Positions 1 to 10,184 of a DNA stretch of 64,000 nucleotides are shown piece after piece (positions within the stretch are counted from its first letter, which is position 1; the number at the start of each line of letters is the position of its first letter). This DNA comes from Caproicibacterium lactatifermentans (lineage in GTDB: Bacteria; Bacillota; Clostridia; Oscillospirales; Acutalibacteraceae): the NCBI RefSeq assembly GCF_013315815.1, contig NZ_CP046051.1, positions 1,889,501 through 1,953,500 on the forward strand, read 5' to 3'. The position numbers were made by a program, and so were the translations under genes. Under the pieces are notes generated by a model. It had not been told where the DNA came from. It saw nothing but the letters and a program-made list of their open reading frames with translations, and searched no databases.

Positions 1-10
1 TTTGGATATT

Positions 11-1483
11 TTACTGGACTGCCTTTGCGGCCGTAACCACCGCATCTACATCCGTGCTGTTTGCCAGTCCCAGCGTCACACCATCCGCTGTAACCAGATA
101 CCGCCGGCTGCCGGAAGCGTAGAACGCATAGGTATGGTGTACCTTCGTGTCAAAGCCGCTGACCGTCAGCATCCACGCCGGTGTACCGGAAGGCTTCGCA
201 CTGCTGGCCTCCAGCACTTTCAGCGCGGCCGCTTTATCAAAGAAGCTGCTGTAAGTGCTTTCCGTTTTCACCTTTTTGCCGTTGCACACGGTAGAATAGG
301 TATAGGAAGGAACGTCCTCCGTGGAGGAGCTTTCGTTCTTCGTGCGGGAAATAACCATACTGTAAACCGCGCTGCCGCCTTTCAGCGTAACGCCGGCCAA
401 ATCGTTCCGCTCGTTTTCCAAAACCGTAGTACGCTGCAGGTCAAAAGCCTTTTGTGTCAGCCACGTCAGGTTGCTGCTTTCCACCAGATAAACCACACGG
501 CCGCCCTTCATCATAACATAATAGGTTCCGCTGGTCTTTTCCGCACCGACCAGCAGTGTCCCGCTTCCGGAAGTGGACGTATAGGCAAGTTGTGAAATTG
601 GCTTATCCAGTCCGTAAGTCTTCAGCTGCGCGGCAGTTGGGTCCAGCGCCTCCGCGCTGGAAGCGCTGACCGCAGCTGCGGCATTGGCGAGGATTTCCAC
701 TTTGCCGCTGTCCGCCGGGCAGCCGTTTACCTGCCACCCACTGCCGGAACGAACCAGATGGAACGCGCCGTTCTGGTTGGTCACATCAATTTTTTGGAAT
801 GCCGCACTCATGTCCGCCGTGTCTGAAGAAGTATCAGAGGAAGCGGAAGGCAGGGAAACGCTGGTCACCTGTTTGGAAAGGTAAGCTGGAAGCCCCTGCA
901 ACAGCTCATCCGCAATGCCCGCCGTATAGACGGTGTCTTTCCCCTGCAGCATGACATAGTGTGCCGAGGAGTCCAGCGGTGTTGCGCTGCCGACCAGCAG
1001 GGTGATTTTTTTGCCGTCCTTAAATGTGCTGGTAATTGTCGCTGTCGGATTTTTTAGGCCATAGTCCGCCAAGGAACCGCTGGATGCACCGAGGTTCTTC
1101 ACCGCGGTCAGGCTGTAGCCGTCCTGTGCCGCTGTACTGATAGTATCGGCAGTTGTAGACATACCGCTCAGCTCCTGAATGCGGAAAACGACCTTGGAAG
1201 AGGCTGTGGAAGAAGTGCTGCTGCCGGAAGGAGCTGCCGCCGCGGAGCTAGCTGCTTTTGCGGTGGCCTCTTTATCCGGAACAATGGTGTAGCCGCCCGC
1301 CGTATTCTTTACGGACATGCTGACAAGGTCACTGTCCTTGTAACTGTAAAGCGTAGCTGTGTTGTCCGAAGAATCGGAGGAGGAGCTGCTGCTGGAAGGT
1401 GAAAAATGCAGCCATGCCAGTGCTCCGGCAAGCCCTGCCACACAAATCAGCAGAACAATCAGTACACGCTTGGGGTGCCTCAT
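11..1483 (-). CDS. DUF4340 domain membrane-anchored protein of an ABC export operon
   Basis: Last gene of a four-gene operon (ATPase, permease, GldG-like, DUF4340). The 490-residue product has one N-terminal membrane segment (about residues 7-27), then a serine-rich linker, then a large extracytoplasmic region. Two similar blocks, each with an LLVG strand followed by a YYVM/HYVM strand and a G-x-x-VY turn (near residues 160-195 and 305-345), look like the duplicated DUF4340 fold. Its start codon overlaps the stop of the preceding gene by one base (TAATG), so the two are translationally coupled. Substrate is unknown; related operons resemble the gliding-motility Gld ABC systems, but nothing here indicates gliding. 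Family assignment is by pattern recognition. Confidence 0.8.
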   Translation of the reverse strand: MRHPKRVLIVLLICVAGLAGALAWLHFSPSSSSSSSDSSDNTATLYSYKDSDLVSMSVKNTAGGYTIVPDKEATAKAASSAAAAPSGSSTSSTASSKVVFRIQELSGMSTTADTISTAAQDGYSLTAVKNLGASSGSLADYGLKNPTATITSTFKDGKKITLLVGSATPLDSSAHYVMLQGKDTVYTAGIADELLQGLPAYLSKQVTSVSLPSASSDTSSDTADMSAAFQKIDVTNQNGAFHLVRSGSGWQVNGCPADSGKVEILANAAAAVSASSAEALDPTAAQLKTYGLDKPISQLAYTSTSGSGTLLVGAEKTSGTYYVMMKGGRVVYLVESSNLTWLTQKAFDLQRTTVLENERNDLAGVTLKGGSAVYSMVISRTKNESSSTEDVPSYTYSTVCNGKKVKTESTYSSFFDKAAALKVLEASSAKPSGTPAWMLTVSGFDTKVHHTYAFYASGSRRYLVTADGVTLGLANSTDVDAVVTAAKAVQ

Positions 1484-3114
1484 TACAGTTTCCTCCTTTT
1501 ACGATACACCACGATTCCCGCCACAAACAGGCAGACCGGAATGATAACAGTAAAGACGCCAAAGCCAAGCAGCAGGCTGGAAGCACTGGACAGCTTAATG
1601 TCCATCGCATTGGTCTGCACCGGTGTAACCGTTACCGCGCCGGTGCCGTTTGTTCCGGTCAGATACCGGGCAAGGTCCGCGCACCAGTTTCCGTTTGAAT
1701 AGGTATTCGTGTTGATAATGCCATCGGCAAAGAAAGCGGAGCTGCCGCATACGGCGACATTGGCATTGACCTTTTTGCCTTTCACTGTTAAATTCTTCTG
1801 TGCAGCGGCGGCGAGGACCGAGGCTTCCTGTGTTTTGCCGGAAGCAGAAGCACTGGTATCCGACGTACCCACCGAATAGGAAGTGCTGCCGGACTTAACC
1901 AGCGCACTGGTGGTGACACCGCTCACCTCAGAAAGCGTCATGCTCTGCGAAATTGGCATTAGAAGGTCATTGTAAGTAGTGTTCGCCTTATTCAGCGTGA
2001 CGCCGGTCTGGGCCTCCGCCAACAGATAAGACGGTTGTTCCATGACATACTTGCTGTCGTCTGATTCCATTACCACGCGGTGCTGCAGGGTAATGCCCCA
2101 TTCTTTGAGGAAAGAAGCCAGCTTTGGCATCTGTGTTGGGTCTATAACGTTGGTTGTCAACAGCAGACCTCGGTCACTGGTGCTGCTGGAAGAGGACAGG
2201 AACGCGTCCAGCTTTTCGATTTCCGCATCGGTATAGTCCGTTTTCGGCGCACCGATAAAGATAAGGCGGGCGCTGTCCGGAATTTTGTCCGTCAAAAGGT
2301 TGAATTCCTTTGTCTGGAAGTTGTTGCTGGTGCAGACCTTCTTAACCGCTGTAGTATCCAGCTGTTCCTCATGGCCGGTTGCAAACGCAACGATTGGCAG
2401 TGTTTCGGCGCCTGCATTGCTGAGACCAGCGGCCAGCGCGTCACCCACCTGTGTGTACACCTGCTGGGCACCGCTGGTGCTGTCACTTTGAATATCAAAC
2501 ATATCCGTTAGCTTGACAACATAGGAACGTTTCGCTGTCTGCACTACCACATCGCCGGAGGTAATCTGCTCGCTGGTGAACTGGTTCACAAACGTGGGGT
2601 CCTTGTCCAAATCCTTGTAGGTAACCGAAATTTTATGGTTGCGCTCGGCCATCTTGCCCGCGATAACCCCTACCTGGCTGTACTTAATATTGTAGGAAGA
2701 GAGAATCTCGTTATTCTTGACCTGTTCCTCCGTACCAAGAATAATGAGTTTGGTGTCCTGCTGCATGCCGTCCACCACTTTTTTCACGCTGGTACTCAGG
2801 GAATTGACACTACCGGTGGACAGGTCAATATTCATGCTGGGATAACGGCCGCTCAGCGATGACATCAAGACATTTACAAGAACCAGCACTACCAGCCCCA
2901 GCGCCGTAATGGCGCTGGCCACTGTGCCGTGCCGGAACCGCTGGGAACGCATTTGCTGCCGCAGCGGGACACGGTTCTTCTTCTGTTCCTTTTTCTCTTC
3001 TTTTGCGGTGCGGCGCTTGTTTTCCTTTGCCTGTTCCGCCGTCTGCTTTTCTTTATCCTTCACATACACTGATTTTTTCAGCTCAACAGGTTTGTTCTGT
3101 TTTTCTTCTTTCAT
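1483..3114 (-). CDS. GldG-family ABC-type transport auxiliary protein
   Basis: The 543-residue product has a long, very basic/acidic cytoplasmic N-terminus (about residues 1-60, Lys/Glu rich), a membrane segment near 67-88, a large extracytoplasmic domain and a second membrane segment close to the C-terminus (about 512-535) followed by a short basic tail. This is the topology of GldG-type (ABC_transp_aux) proteins, which pair with an ABC-2 permease and an ATPase. It lies 17 bases after the permease gene, with a purine-rich ribosome site, and overlaps the DUF4340 gene by one base. Function beyond being a subunit of this exporter cannot be read from the sequence. Confidence 0.8.
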   Translation of the reverse strand: MKEEKQNKPVELKKSVYVKDKEKQTAEQAKENKRRTAKEEKKEQKKNRVPLRQQMRSQRFRHGTVASAITALGLVVLVLVNVLMSSLSGRYPSMNIDLSTGSVNSLSTSVKKVVDGMQQDTKLIILGTEEQVKNNEILSSYNIKYSQVGVIAGKMAERNHKISVTYKDLDKDPTFVNQFTSEQITSGDVVVQTAKRSYVVKLTDMFDIQSDSTSGAQQVYTQVGDALAAGLSNAGAETLPIVAFATGHEEQLDTTAVKKVCTSNNFQTKEFNLLTDKIPDSARLIFIGAPKTDYTDAEIEKLDAFLSSSSSTSDRGLLLTTNVIDPTQMPKLASFLKEWGITLQHRVVMESDDSKYVMEQPSYLLAEAQTGVTLNKANTTYNDLLMPISQSMTLSEVSGVTTSALVKSGSTSYSVGTSDTSASASGKTQEASVLAAAAQKNLTVKGKKVNANVAVCGSSAFFADGIINTNTYSNGNWCADLARYLTGTNGTGAVTVTPVQTNAMDIKLSSASSLLLGFGVFTVIIPVCLFVAGIVVYRKRRKL

Positions 3115-3131
3115 CTGCTGTGTGCCTCCCC

Positions 3132-3836
3132 TCAGTTCCAGCGGCGGCTCTCAAGCCGCCGGGCGGTCAGAAACAGCAGCGCCGCTGTCACAGAAACAAA
3201 GAACACCACTGCGCTGATGTCAAATATGCCGGACGTAAACTGTTTATACCGGCTGGAAAAAGAAATCCACGAAACGACGGCGGAAAAAGCCGTATTGTTC
3301 ACCGCGCTGGCCACGGAATCAATGACCATCAGCAGAACTGCAATTCCCAGGCTGCCGATTGCCGCAATAATGGGGTTTTCTGTCAAAGACGAAATGAAAA
3401 TGCCGATTGCCGTCATAGCCGCCCCATACAGCAGTGCCCCTATGTATTCGCCGAAAATCATGGCCCAGTTCGGTGAACCGGAAAAGGTCAGCACTACTGC
3501 TGGAATGAGTGACAATGTCATTGCCAGGAAAAAGATGAAAAATGCCCCGACAAACTTGCCCATGACAATGCCCATGGTACTGACCGGTGCAGTCAGCAGC
3601 GCCTGGTCTGTTTTCGTGCGGCGCTCTTCACTGAAGGTCCGCATAGTCAAAATCGGGATAATCAGCATACACCAGATGAACATATTGCCGTATACATACG
3701 AAATATTGGCAGAGCTGCCGGAAAGGAACACCTGCGTGTAGAAAAAGCCGAACAGCGCCAAAATGACTCCCAGGCAGACATATGCAACCGGAGAATGGAA
3801 ATATTGTTTCAGTTCTTTTTTGGTTACTGCGCCCAT
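3132..3836 (-). CDS. ABC-2 type transporter permease (GldF-like)
   Basis: Start chosen at ATG 3836 because it follows a GGGGAG ribosome site and the family-like N-terminus MGAVTKKELKQYF; an upstream in-frame extension overlaps the ATPase gene and has no family character. The 234-residue protein has about six hydrophobic segments and the typical TMRTFSEERRTKTDQALL-like cytoplasmic loop (near residues 65-85) of ABC-2 permeases. One base separates this start codon from the stop of the ATPase gene, implying coupled translation. It should form the membrane channel of the exporter with the neighbouring ATPase and GldG-like protein. Confidence 0.85.
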   Translation of the reverse strand: MGAVTKKELKQYFHSPVAYVCLGVILALFGFFYTQVFLSGSSANISYVYGNMFIWCMLIIPILTMRTFSEERRTKTDQALLTAPVSTMGIVMGKFVGAFFIFFLAMTLSLIPAVVLTFSGSPNWAMIFGEYIGALLYGAAMTAIGIFISSLTENPIIAAIGSLGIAVLLMVIDSVASAVNNTAFSAVVSWISFSSRYKQFTSGIFDISAVVFFVSVTAALLFLTARRLESRRWN

Positions 3837-3837
3837 C

Positions 3838-4926
3838 TCAATTCTCCCCCTTCCGGGTATCTGCATCGTCCGCTTTTTCCGCGGCCTTTTCTTCTTTGCG
3901 GGAAAGTTCGTCGTTTGTTTCGGGTACCCTGCAGTCCACAACATCGGCTGCAGCCGCACGCATGCGGCGACTGTGGTCTGCGTCCTCTTTTTCGGCCTGC
4001 TTGTCCGCACCGGACGTTACCCGCAGGAAGATATCCTCCAGGGTATTGCGCCGCGGCGACATGGCCAGCATTGGCCAGTGTTTGTCACAGCACAGCTGAA
4101 ACACCTCGCGGCGGACATCATCGCTTTCATCCAGTGAGTATTTCTGTACACCGGGTTCGCTTTCCCCTTCCGCCCGCACGGTTTCCACATGCGGCAGCGC
4201 CTGCAGCGCTTTTTTCGCTTCTTTTTCGGGCGCTTCTATCTCGGTCATCAGCCGCTGCGGCTCCACGCTTTTGGCCAGTTCTTCCTGTGTGCCGTCTGCT
4301 GCCAGACGGCCGTTGTTAATAATGAGAATGCGTCCGCAGGTAGCCTCCACTTCCTGCAGAATGTGGGACGAAAGAATCACGGTGTGGCTTTTCCCCAAAG
4401 TTTTAACTAAATTGCGTATTTCAATAATCTGTTTGGGGTCCAGTCCAACGGTGGGTTCGTCCAAAATCAGCACCGGCGGGTCGCCCAGCAGTGCCTGTGC
4501 CAGCCCAACACGCTGGCGGTAGCCCTTGCTCAGGTTGCCAATCAGGCGCGTATAAACATGGTCAATGCCCGTTAGCCGGCATATTTTTCCGATATGCTCT
4601 TTTTTGGACCGCTTTACTTTTTTTAGGTCGTAAATAAAGTCCAGATATTCCTCCACGGTCATATCCATATACAGCGGGGGCAGTTCTGGCAGATACCCAA
4701 TGCAGCTTTTCGCCGCATCGGCATCGTCCAGCACATCATGTCCCTCTATGGAAACGGTACCGCTGGTGGCCGAAAGGTAGCCTGTTAAAATATTCATTGT
4801 GGTGGACTTTCCGGCGCCGTTCGGCCCCAGGAACCCCACAACGCCGCTGCCCTCCACCGTAAAGCTCATGTCCGACAAAGCTGTGTTCCGGCCGTACCGT
4901 TTAGTGAGGTGGCTGACTTCGATCAT
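3838..4926 (-). CDS. ABC transporter ATP-binding protein
   Basis: First gene of the exporter operon. Start ATG 4926 has an AAGGAG site nine bases upstream and begins MIEVSHLTKRYG, the usual ABC A-loop region. Walker A GPNGAGKST is at residues 34-42, the signature LSKGYRQRVGLAQALL and Walker B LILDEPTVGLDP follow, and the H-loop is ILSSHILQEVE. After the ATPase core there is the usual accessory domain of efflux-type ATPases and then an unusual highly charged tail of about 55 residues (Glu/Asp/Lys/Arg rich) to residue 362. It energises export through the adjacent ABC-2 permease; substrate unknown. Confidence 0.9.
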   Translation of the reverse strand: MIEVSHLTKRYGRNTALSDMSFTVEGSGVVGFLGPNGAGKSTTMNILTGYLSATSGTVSIEGHDVLDDADAAKSCIGYLPELPPLYMDMTVEEYLDFIYDLKKVKRSKKEHIGKICRLTGIDHVYTRLIGNLSKGYRQRVGLAQALLGDPPVLILDEPTVGLDPKQIIEIRNLVKTLGKSHTVILSSHILQEVEATCGRILIINNGRLAADGTQEELAKSVEPQRLMTEIEAPEKEAKKALQALPHVETVRAEGESEPGVQKYSLDESDDVRREVFQLCCDKHWPMLAMSPRRNTLEDIFLRVTSGADKQAEKEDADHSRRMRAAAADVVDCRVPETNDELSRKEEKAAEKADDADTRKGEN

Positions 4927-5150
4927 CTGTTCCCAACTCCTTTTGCTGTTGTTCTGCACGCCTGCCGGCGGGCATTCTGCTGTCATTTTTGCAGTATCTG
5001 TTTAGTATATCTTTGGTTTCTGAACTTTGTGTGAAGTTTACGGCGGATGCGGCAGTCCTTTTTACGCAGGGTTTCTTTGGGATAGGCGGCAGGTATAGGC
5101 ATGAAAAGTGCATTAAAATTTATAAAGTCCTGCAAATTTTATCACTTTGC

Positions 5151-5180
5151 TTGACGAAACTGCACCTTTGCGGTTACAAT
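5151..5180 (+). promoter_or_regulatory. Sigma-A-type promoter of the DUF1015 gene
   Basis: TTGACG at 5151-5156 and TACAAT at 5175-5180 are 18 bases apart. This lies in the 344-base divergent gap 4927-5270 between the ABC operon and the DUF1015 gene; I see no other gene or structured element in that gap. A TATACT-like -10 for the leftward ABC operon is present near 5004-5009 without a convincing -35. Confidence 0.7.
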
Positions 5181-5270
5181 GATACAAACCCGCCAAAGAC
5201 GTCCCCTACCGGCGGCTGCCGCAGGCTGTGTTTCTTTTCAGTGTCTTATATTTAGAGGAGGTATATTCTT

Positions 5271-6548
5271 ATGGCCGTTGTCAAACCGTTCCGTGCGCTG
5301 CGCTATACCCAAAAAGCCGGCGACATCGCAAAGCTCACCTGCCCGCCCTATGATATCATCAGCGAAGAGCAGCACAGCTCGTTTCTTGCCGAAAGCCCGT
5401 ACAACATCATCCGGCTGGAACTGCCCCGCGGCGAAAATCCTTATGCCGCGGCCGGCGCTCTGCTGAAAAACTGGGAGGCCGGCGGCATTCTGCAGGAAGA
5501 TACGCAGCCCGGCCTTTATATTTATGAGGAAGAATTTAAAGCTAGTGAAAAGACCTACCGCATTAAGGGTGTCATCTGTCGCGTAAAGCTGGAACCTTTT
5601 GAGCGCGGTGTCATTCTGCCGCACGAGGAAACCCTCAGCAAGGCAAAAGAAGACCGTTTCCACCTCATGCAGACCACTTACTGCAACTTCAGCCAGATTT
5701 ATTCCCTGTATATGGACCCGCAGCATACTACCCGCGCCCGGCTGGATGCCCTGAGCCGCGACACGCCCCGCTATGAATTTTCGGACGGCACTGTCACACA
5801 CCGCCTGTGGCTGGTAAATGACCCGGTCGCCATTTCCGCTATCTGTGCGGATTTTGAAAGGCGCCGCCTGTATATTGCCGACGGCCACCACCGCTATGAA
5901 ACTGCCCTGAATTTCCGCAACTGGTGCCGCGACCAAGGTGTCATTTCCAATGAACCGGACTACTGCATGATGATGCTTGCGGATATGGAAGACCCCGGTC
6001 TGGTCGTATTTCCGACACACCGCCTCATCCATGGACTTCCCGGCTTCAATCGGGAAGCACTGCTGGACGGCTGTCGCGACCAGTTCCAAATTGTACATAT
6101 CCCCGGCGTACAGGCAATCTCCGAAAAGCTCGCCGACTGTTACGCTTCCGGTCAGAAAGCCTTCGCCTGCTACTGCGGCGGCGATGAATGGGACCTGCTG
6201 GTCCTCAAGGACCTTGCCGATATGGACGCAGCCCTGCCAGACAAATCCGCTGCCAGCCGCGGGTTGGACGTCAGCGTTCTGCATACCCTGATTCTGCAGA
6301 AAGTACTGGGCATTGACAAGGAAAACATGGCAAAGCAAATCAACCTTTCCTACACCCGCGATATGGACGAAGCGATTTCCAGCGTACAGAAGGGCGAAAG
6401 CCAGTGTGCCTTCCTGATGAACCCCACGCGCGTCACTGAAATCCGCGACGTAGCGGCCGCCGGTGAAAAGATGCCACAGAAATCCACTTACTTTTATCCC
6501 AAGCTGATTACCGGCCTTGTTATGAATCAAATGGACATTCTGTGCTGA
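5271..6548 (+). CDS. DUF1015 family protein
   Basis: A 425-residue cytoplasmic protein starting at ATG 5271 behind a strong AGAGGAGG ribosome site. It starts with the family-typical KPFRALRYT and CPPYDIIS motifs and carries the hallmark ADGHHRYETAL around residues 202-212. DUF1015 (PF06245) members are widespread in anaerobes and have been suggested to be kinases acting on small molecules or linked to serine metabolism, but the role is not established. The gene is monocistronic here: own promoter upstream and an intrinsic terminator directly downstream. Confidence 0.88.
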   Translation: MAVVKPFRALRYTQKAGDIAKLTCPPYDIISEEQHSSFLAESPYNIIRLELPRGENPYAAAGALLKNWEAGGILQEDTQPGLYIYEEEFKASEKTYRIKGVICRVKLEPFERGVILPHEETLSKAKEDRFHLMQTTYCNFSQIYSLYMDPQHTTRARLDALSRDTPRYEFSDGTVTHRLWLVNDPVAISAICADFERRRLYIADGHHRYETALNFRNWCRDQGVISNEPDYCMMMLADMEDPGLVVFPTHRLIHGLPGFNREALLDGCRDQFQIVHIPGVQAISEKLADCYASGQKAFACYCGGDEWDLLVLKDLADMDAALPDKSAASRGLDVSVLHTLILQKVLGIDKENMAKQINLSYTRDMDEAISSVQKGESQCAFLMNPTRVTEIRDVAAAGEKMPQKSTYFYPKLITGLVMNQMDILC

Positions 6549-6557
6549 ATGCGCCTA

Positions 6558-6595
6558 TTTTTGCAGGCATTTTGTGTATGGCCTGCAAAAATTTT
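6558..6595 (+). terminator. Intrinsic terminator after the DUF1015 gene
   Basis: An 11-bp perfect stem (TTTTTGCAGGC at 6558-6568 with GCCTGCAAAAA at 6581-6591) with a 12-base loop followed by TTTT. Confidence 0.8.
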
Positions 6596-6627
6596 ATGGT
6601 TTTATGTCACTAAATTGCAAAAGGATA

Positions 6628-6656
6628 TTGACGTTTTGATTTTTTCATAATATAAT
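6628..6656 (+). promoter_or_regulatory. Promoter of ilvBN
   Basis: TTGACG (6628-6633), 17-base spacer, TATAAT (6651-6656): near-consensus housekeeping promoter. The leader to the chosen GTG start is only about 67 bases, too short for a T-box, so any control would act at this promoter or through a small hairpin (CATCA/TGATG, about 6668-6682). Confidence 0.85.
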
Positions 6657-6729
6657 CAGTTTCAAACATCATCAGTTGATGCACACGGAATGTACATGTA
6701 TGACAATGCAGCACAAGGGGGTGTTTGCA

Positions 6730-8352
6730 GTGGCCAGCGGTGCAGAAATCATGGTACGGTGCCTGGAGAAAGAAAACATCCACGTGGTTTTCGGTTATCC
6801 GGGTGCGGCAATCTGTCCATTTTATGACTGTCTCGGTTCGTCTTCCCTCCGCCATGTTTTAGTACGGGAAGAACAGGACGCCGCTCATATGGCCAGCGGC
6901 TATGCACGCTCCTGCGGAAAAACAGGCGTATGCGTAGCAACCTCCGGCCCCGGTGCAACAAACCTCATCACCGGCATTGCCACTGCTTACATGGACTCTG
7001 TTCCGCTGGTGGTCATTACGGGACAGGTCAACTCCTGGCTGCTGGGCCGTGACGTGTTTCAGGAAGCAGATATTACAGGCGCATGTGAAAGCTTCGCCAA
7101 GCATAGCTACCTTGTGAAAGATGCCGCCGAGCTGCCGCGCATTTTTAAGGAGGCGTTCCATATTGCCTCCACCGGCCGGCCTGGTCCGGTGCTCATTGAT
7201 GTACCTACCGATATACAAAATCAGGAAGTGTCCGAGTGGCACTATCCTGAGAAAGCCATTATCCGCGGCTATAAACCGAGCACGCAGGGCCACGCCCTGC
7301 AGGTAAAAAAAGCACTGAAAGCCATTGCCGATGCGGAACGTCCCATTATCTGCTGCGGCGGAGGCGTGGTGTCGGCGAATGCCCGTGATGAGATGATTGC
7401 CTTCGCCCGCAAAAGCGGAATTCCGGTATGCGCCACTATGATGGGAATCGGCGTGATGCCGATGGACAGTGACCTGTACCTCGGCATGATTGGAATGCAC
7501 GGACGGGAAAACGCCAACCTGACCATGCAGCAGGCCGACCTGGTGATTCTGTGCGGTGCCCGTGTGGGCGACCGCGCGGTTTCCGCTCCGAAGCAAATTG
7601 CAGAACAGGCAAAAATTATTCATATTGATATTGACCCGGCGGAAATCGGAAAAAATATGCCGGTGGATGTTCCCATTGTCGGCGATGTCCGGCAGGTTCT
7701 CAAAAGTTTGACCGAACAGGTAACCGACACAGTTCCGGAAGCGTGGAAGCAAAAAGTGGTGGACTACAAAAAGCAGTTTCCGCCGCGCGGTGAACCGCGG
7801 GATGACTTTGTTGAGCCCCGTGTGTTTATCCGTGACTTATCCGCGATGATGGAAGAAAAAGCGATTCTGGTTGCCGATGTTGGCCAAAACCAAATCTGGG
7901 CGGCACGCAACTTCAACGTGAAAGAGGGCCGCTTTTTAACCAGCGGCGGCCTCGGCACCATGGGGTATGCCATTCCGGCCGCTGTCGGTTCCAAAATGGC
8001 CAAGCCCCACCGGCAGGTTGTGGCGGTGTGCGGCGACGGCTCCTTCCAAATGTCCATGTGTGAACTGGGTACGCTGATACAAACCGGTATAAATATTAAA
8101 ATCATTATCATGCAGAACGGTATGCTCGGCATGGTAAAAGAATTTCAGGACAGGCTGTATGGCGGACATCATATTGGCACTGTGCTGGAAGGCGGTGTGC
8201 CCGATTTTGTCAAACTTGCAGAAAGCTACGGTATCCGCGCTTCTCTGGCCAGCAGCAATGCTGAGGCCAAAGCGCAGGCTGCACAAATGCTTTCCTGTGA
8301 CGCGCCTTACATTCTGGTGTGCAGGGTAGACCCCTCCACACCCAGCATTTAG
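6730..8352 (+). CDS. ilvB: Acetolactate synthase large subunit
   Basis: Thiamine-diphosphate enzyme condensing two pyruvates to acetolactate, or pyruvate with 2-oxobutyrate, the first common step of valine/leucine/isoleucine synthesis. GTG 6730 is preferred as start because AAGGGGG lies just upstream and the protein then begins ASGAEIMVRCLE as the family does; a longer in-frame reading from TTG 6676 has no ribosome site. Visible motifs: FGYPGA with the catalytic Glu in the VREEQDAAHMASGYAR region, the central DHAP domain, and the ThDP/Mg site GDGSFQMSMCEL near the C-terminus. 540 residues, normal length. Coupled to ilvN, whose ribosome site overlaps this stop codon. Confidence 0.93.
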   Translation: MASGAEIMVRCLEKENIHVVFGYPGAAICPFYDCLGSSSLRHVLVREEQDAAHMASGYARSCGKTGVCVATSGPGATNLITGIATAYMDSVPLVVITGQVNSWLLGRDVFQEADITGACESFAKHSYLVKDAAELPRIFKEAFHIASTGRPGPVLIDVPTDIQNQEVSEWHYPEKAIIRGYKPSTQGHALQVKKALKAIADAERPIICCGGGVVSANARDEMIAFARKSGIPVCATMMGIGVMPMDSDLYLGMIGMHGRENANLTMQQADLVILCGARVGDRAVSAPKQIAEQAKIIHIDIDPAEIGKNMPVDVPIVGDVRQVLKSLTEQVTDTVPEAWKQKVVDYKKQFPPRGEPRDDFVEPRVFIRDLSAMMEEKAILVADVGQNQIWAARNFNVKEGRFLTSGGLGTMGYAIPAAVGSKMAKPHRQVVAVCGDGSFQMSMCELGTLIQTGINIKIIIMQNGMLGMVKEFQDRLYGGHHIGTVLEGGVPDFVKLAESYGIRASLASSNAEAKAQAAQMLSCDAPYILVCRVDPSTPSI

Positions 8353-8366
8353 GGAGGGCGGAAACA

Positions 8367-8846
8367 ATGAAACATACGCTTTCTGTTTTGGTGGAAAACC
8401 AGCCGGGCACCCTTTCCAAAGTGGCAGGGCTTTTTTCCCGGCGCGGCTTCAACATCGACTCTCTTGCAGTCGGTGTGACAGAGGACCCTGCCGTTTCCCG
8501 CATGACCATTGTGGTGAACGGTGACGAGCACATGGTTGAGCAGGTAGAAAAGCAGCTAAATAAGCTGATTCAGGTCATTAAGGTACGCGTGCTGGAACCC
8601 GGCCATTTCATTTCACGGGAGCTTTCCTTAGTAAAGGTAAACTGCCGTACCCCGGACCGCGGCGACGTCATGAAGATTGCGGAGCTTATGCAGGCACGCA
8701 TTGTGGACGTAACCACCACAACGCTGACACTGGAGTTTTGCGATACAGACGAACGCACCGCTACCCTGCTGGCCCTATTGCGGCCCTTCGGCTTTAAAGA
8801 AGTCGTACGGGCCGGTGCCATTGCCGTTGAAAAAGGCAGCAAATAA
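8367..8846 (+). CDS. ilvN: Acetolactate synthase small (regulatory) subunit
   Basis: 159-residue ACT-domain regulatory subunit that binds the IlvB product and gives valine feedback inhibition. Start ATG 8367 follows AGGGAGG, which overlaps the ilvB stop. N-terminal ACT domain: ENQPGTLSKVAGLFSRRG then FNIDSLAVG; C-terminal domain has the usual VKVNCRTPDRGDVMKIAELM segment. Length matches the ~160-residue form of Firmicutes. Lies in the ilvB-ilvN operon, followed by the leader region of ilvC. Confidence 0.93.
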   Translation: MKHTLSVLVENQPGTLSKVAGLFSRRGFNIDSLAVGVTEDPAVSRMTIVVNGDEHMVEQVEKQLNKLIQVIKVRVLEPGHFISRELSLVKVNCRTPDRGDVMKIAELMQARIVDVTTTTLTLEFCDTDERTATLLALLRPFGFKEVVRAGAIAVEKGSK

Positions 8847-10013
<1,167 letters not shown>

Positions 10014-10030
10014 TCGGTTTTACAAAAAGG

Positions 10031-10063
10031 CCGTACGGGGAACTGTTTCCCTGTACGGTTTTT
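10031..10063 (+). terminator. Intrinsic terminator after ilvC
   Basis: Stem CCGTACGGGGA (10031-10041) with TCCCTGTACGG (10048-10058, one G-U pair) followed by TTTTT. Confidence 0.85.
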
Positions 10064-10184
10064 CTCTGTATTCCCTTATTTTTTCTATATTTTCCATTTG
10101 TTTCATATAGAATATATAGAATAATAAAATATAAAAGAGCATTGTTCCTTTTTACAGTTTTCCCACACGAAAGGAGAAATCATT

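Noticed and set aside
5238..6530. 430-codon leftward ORF opposite the DUF1015 gene
   Set aside because: It is the antisense frame of a well-supported family gene, has no ribosome site and no family character.
6676..6729. Leader peptide or N-terminal extension of IlvB (MMHTECTCMTMQHKGVF)
   Set aside because: The stretch is in frame with ilvB and has no ribosome site; GTG 6730 is better supported. The leader is too short for an attenuator.
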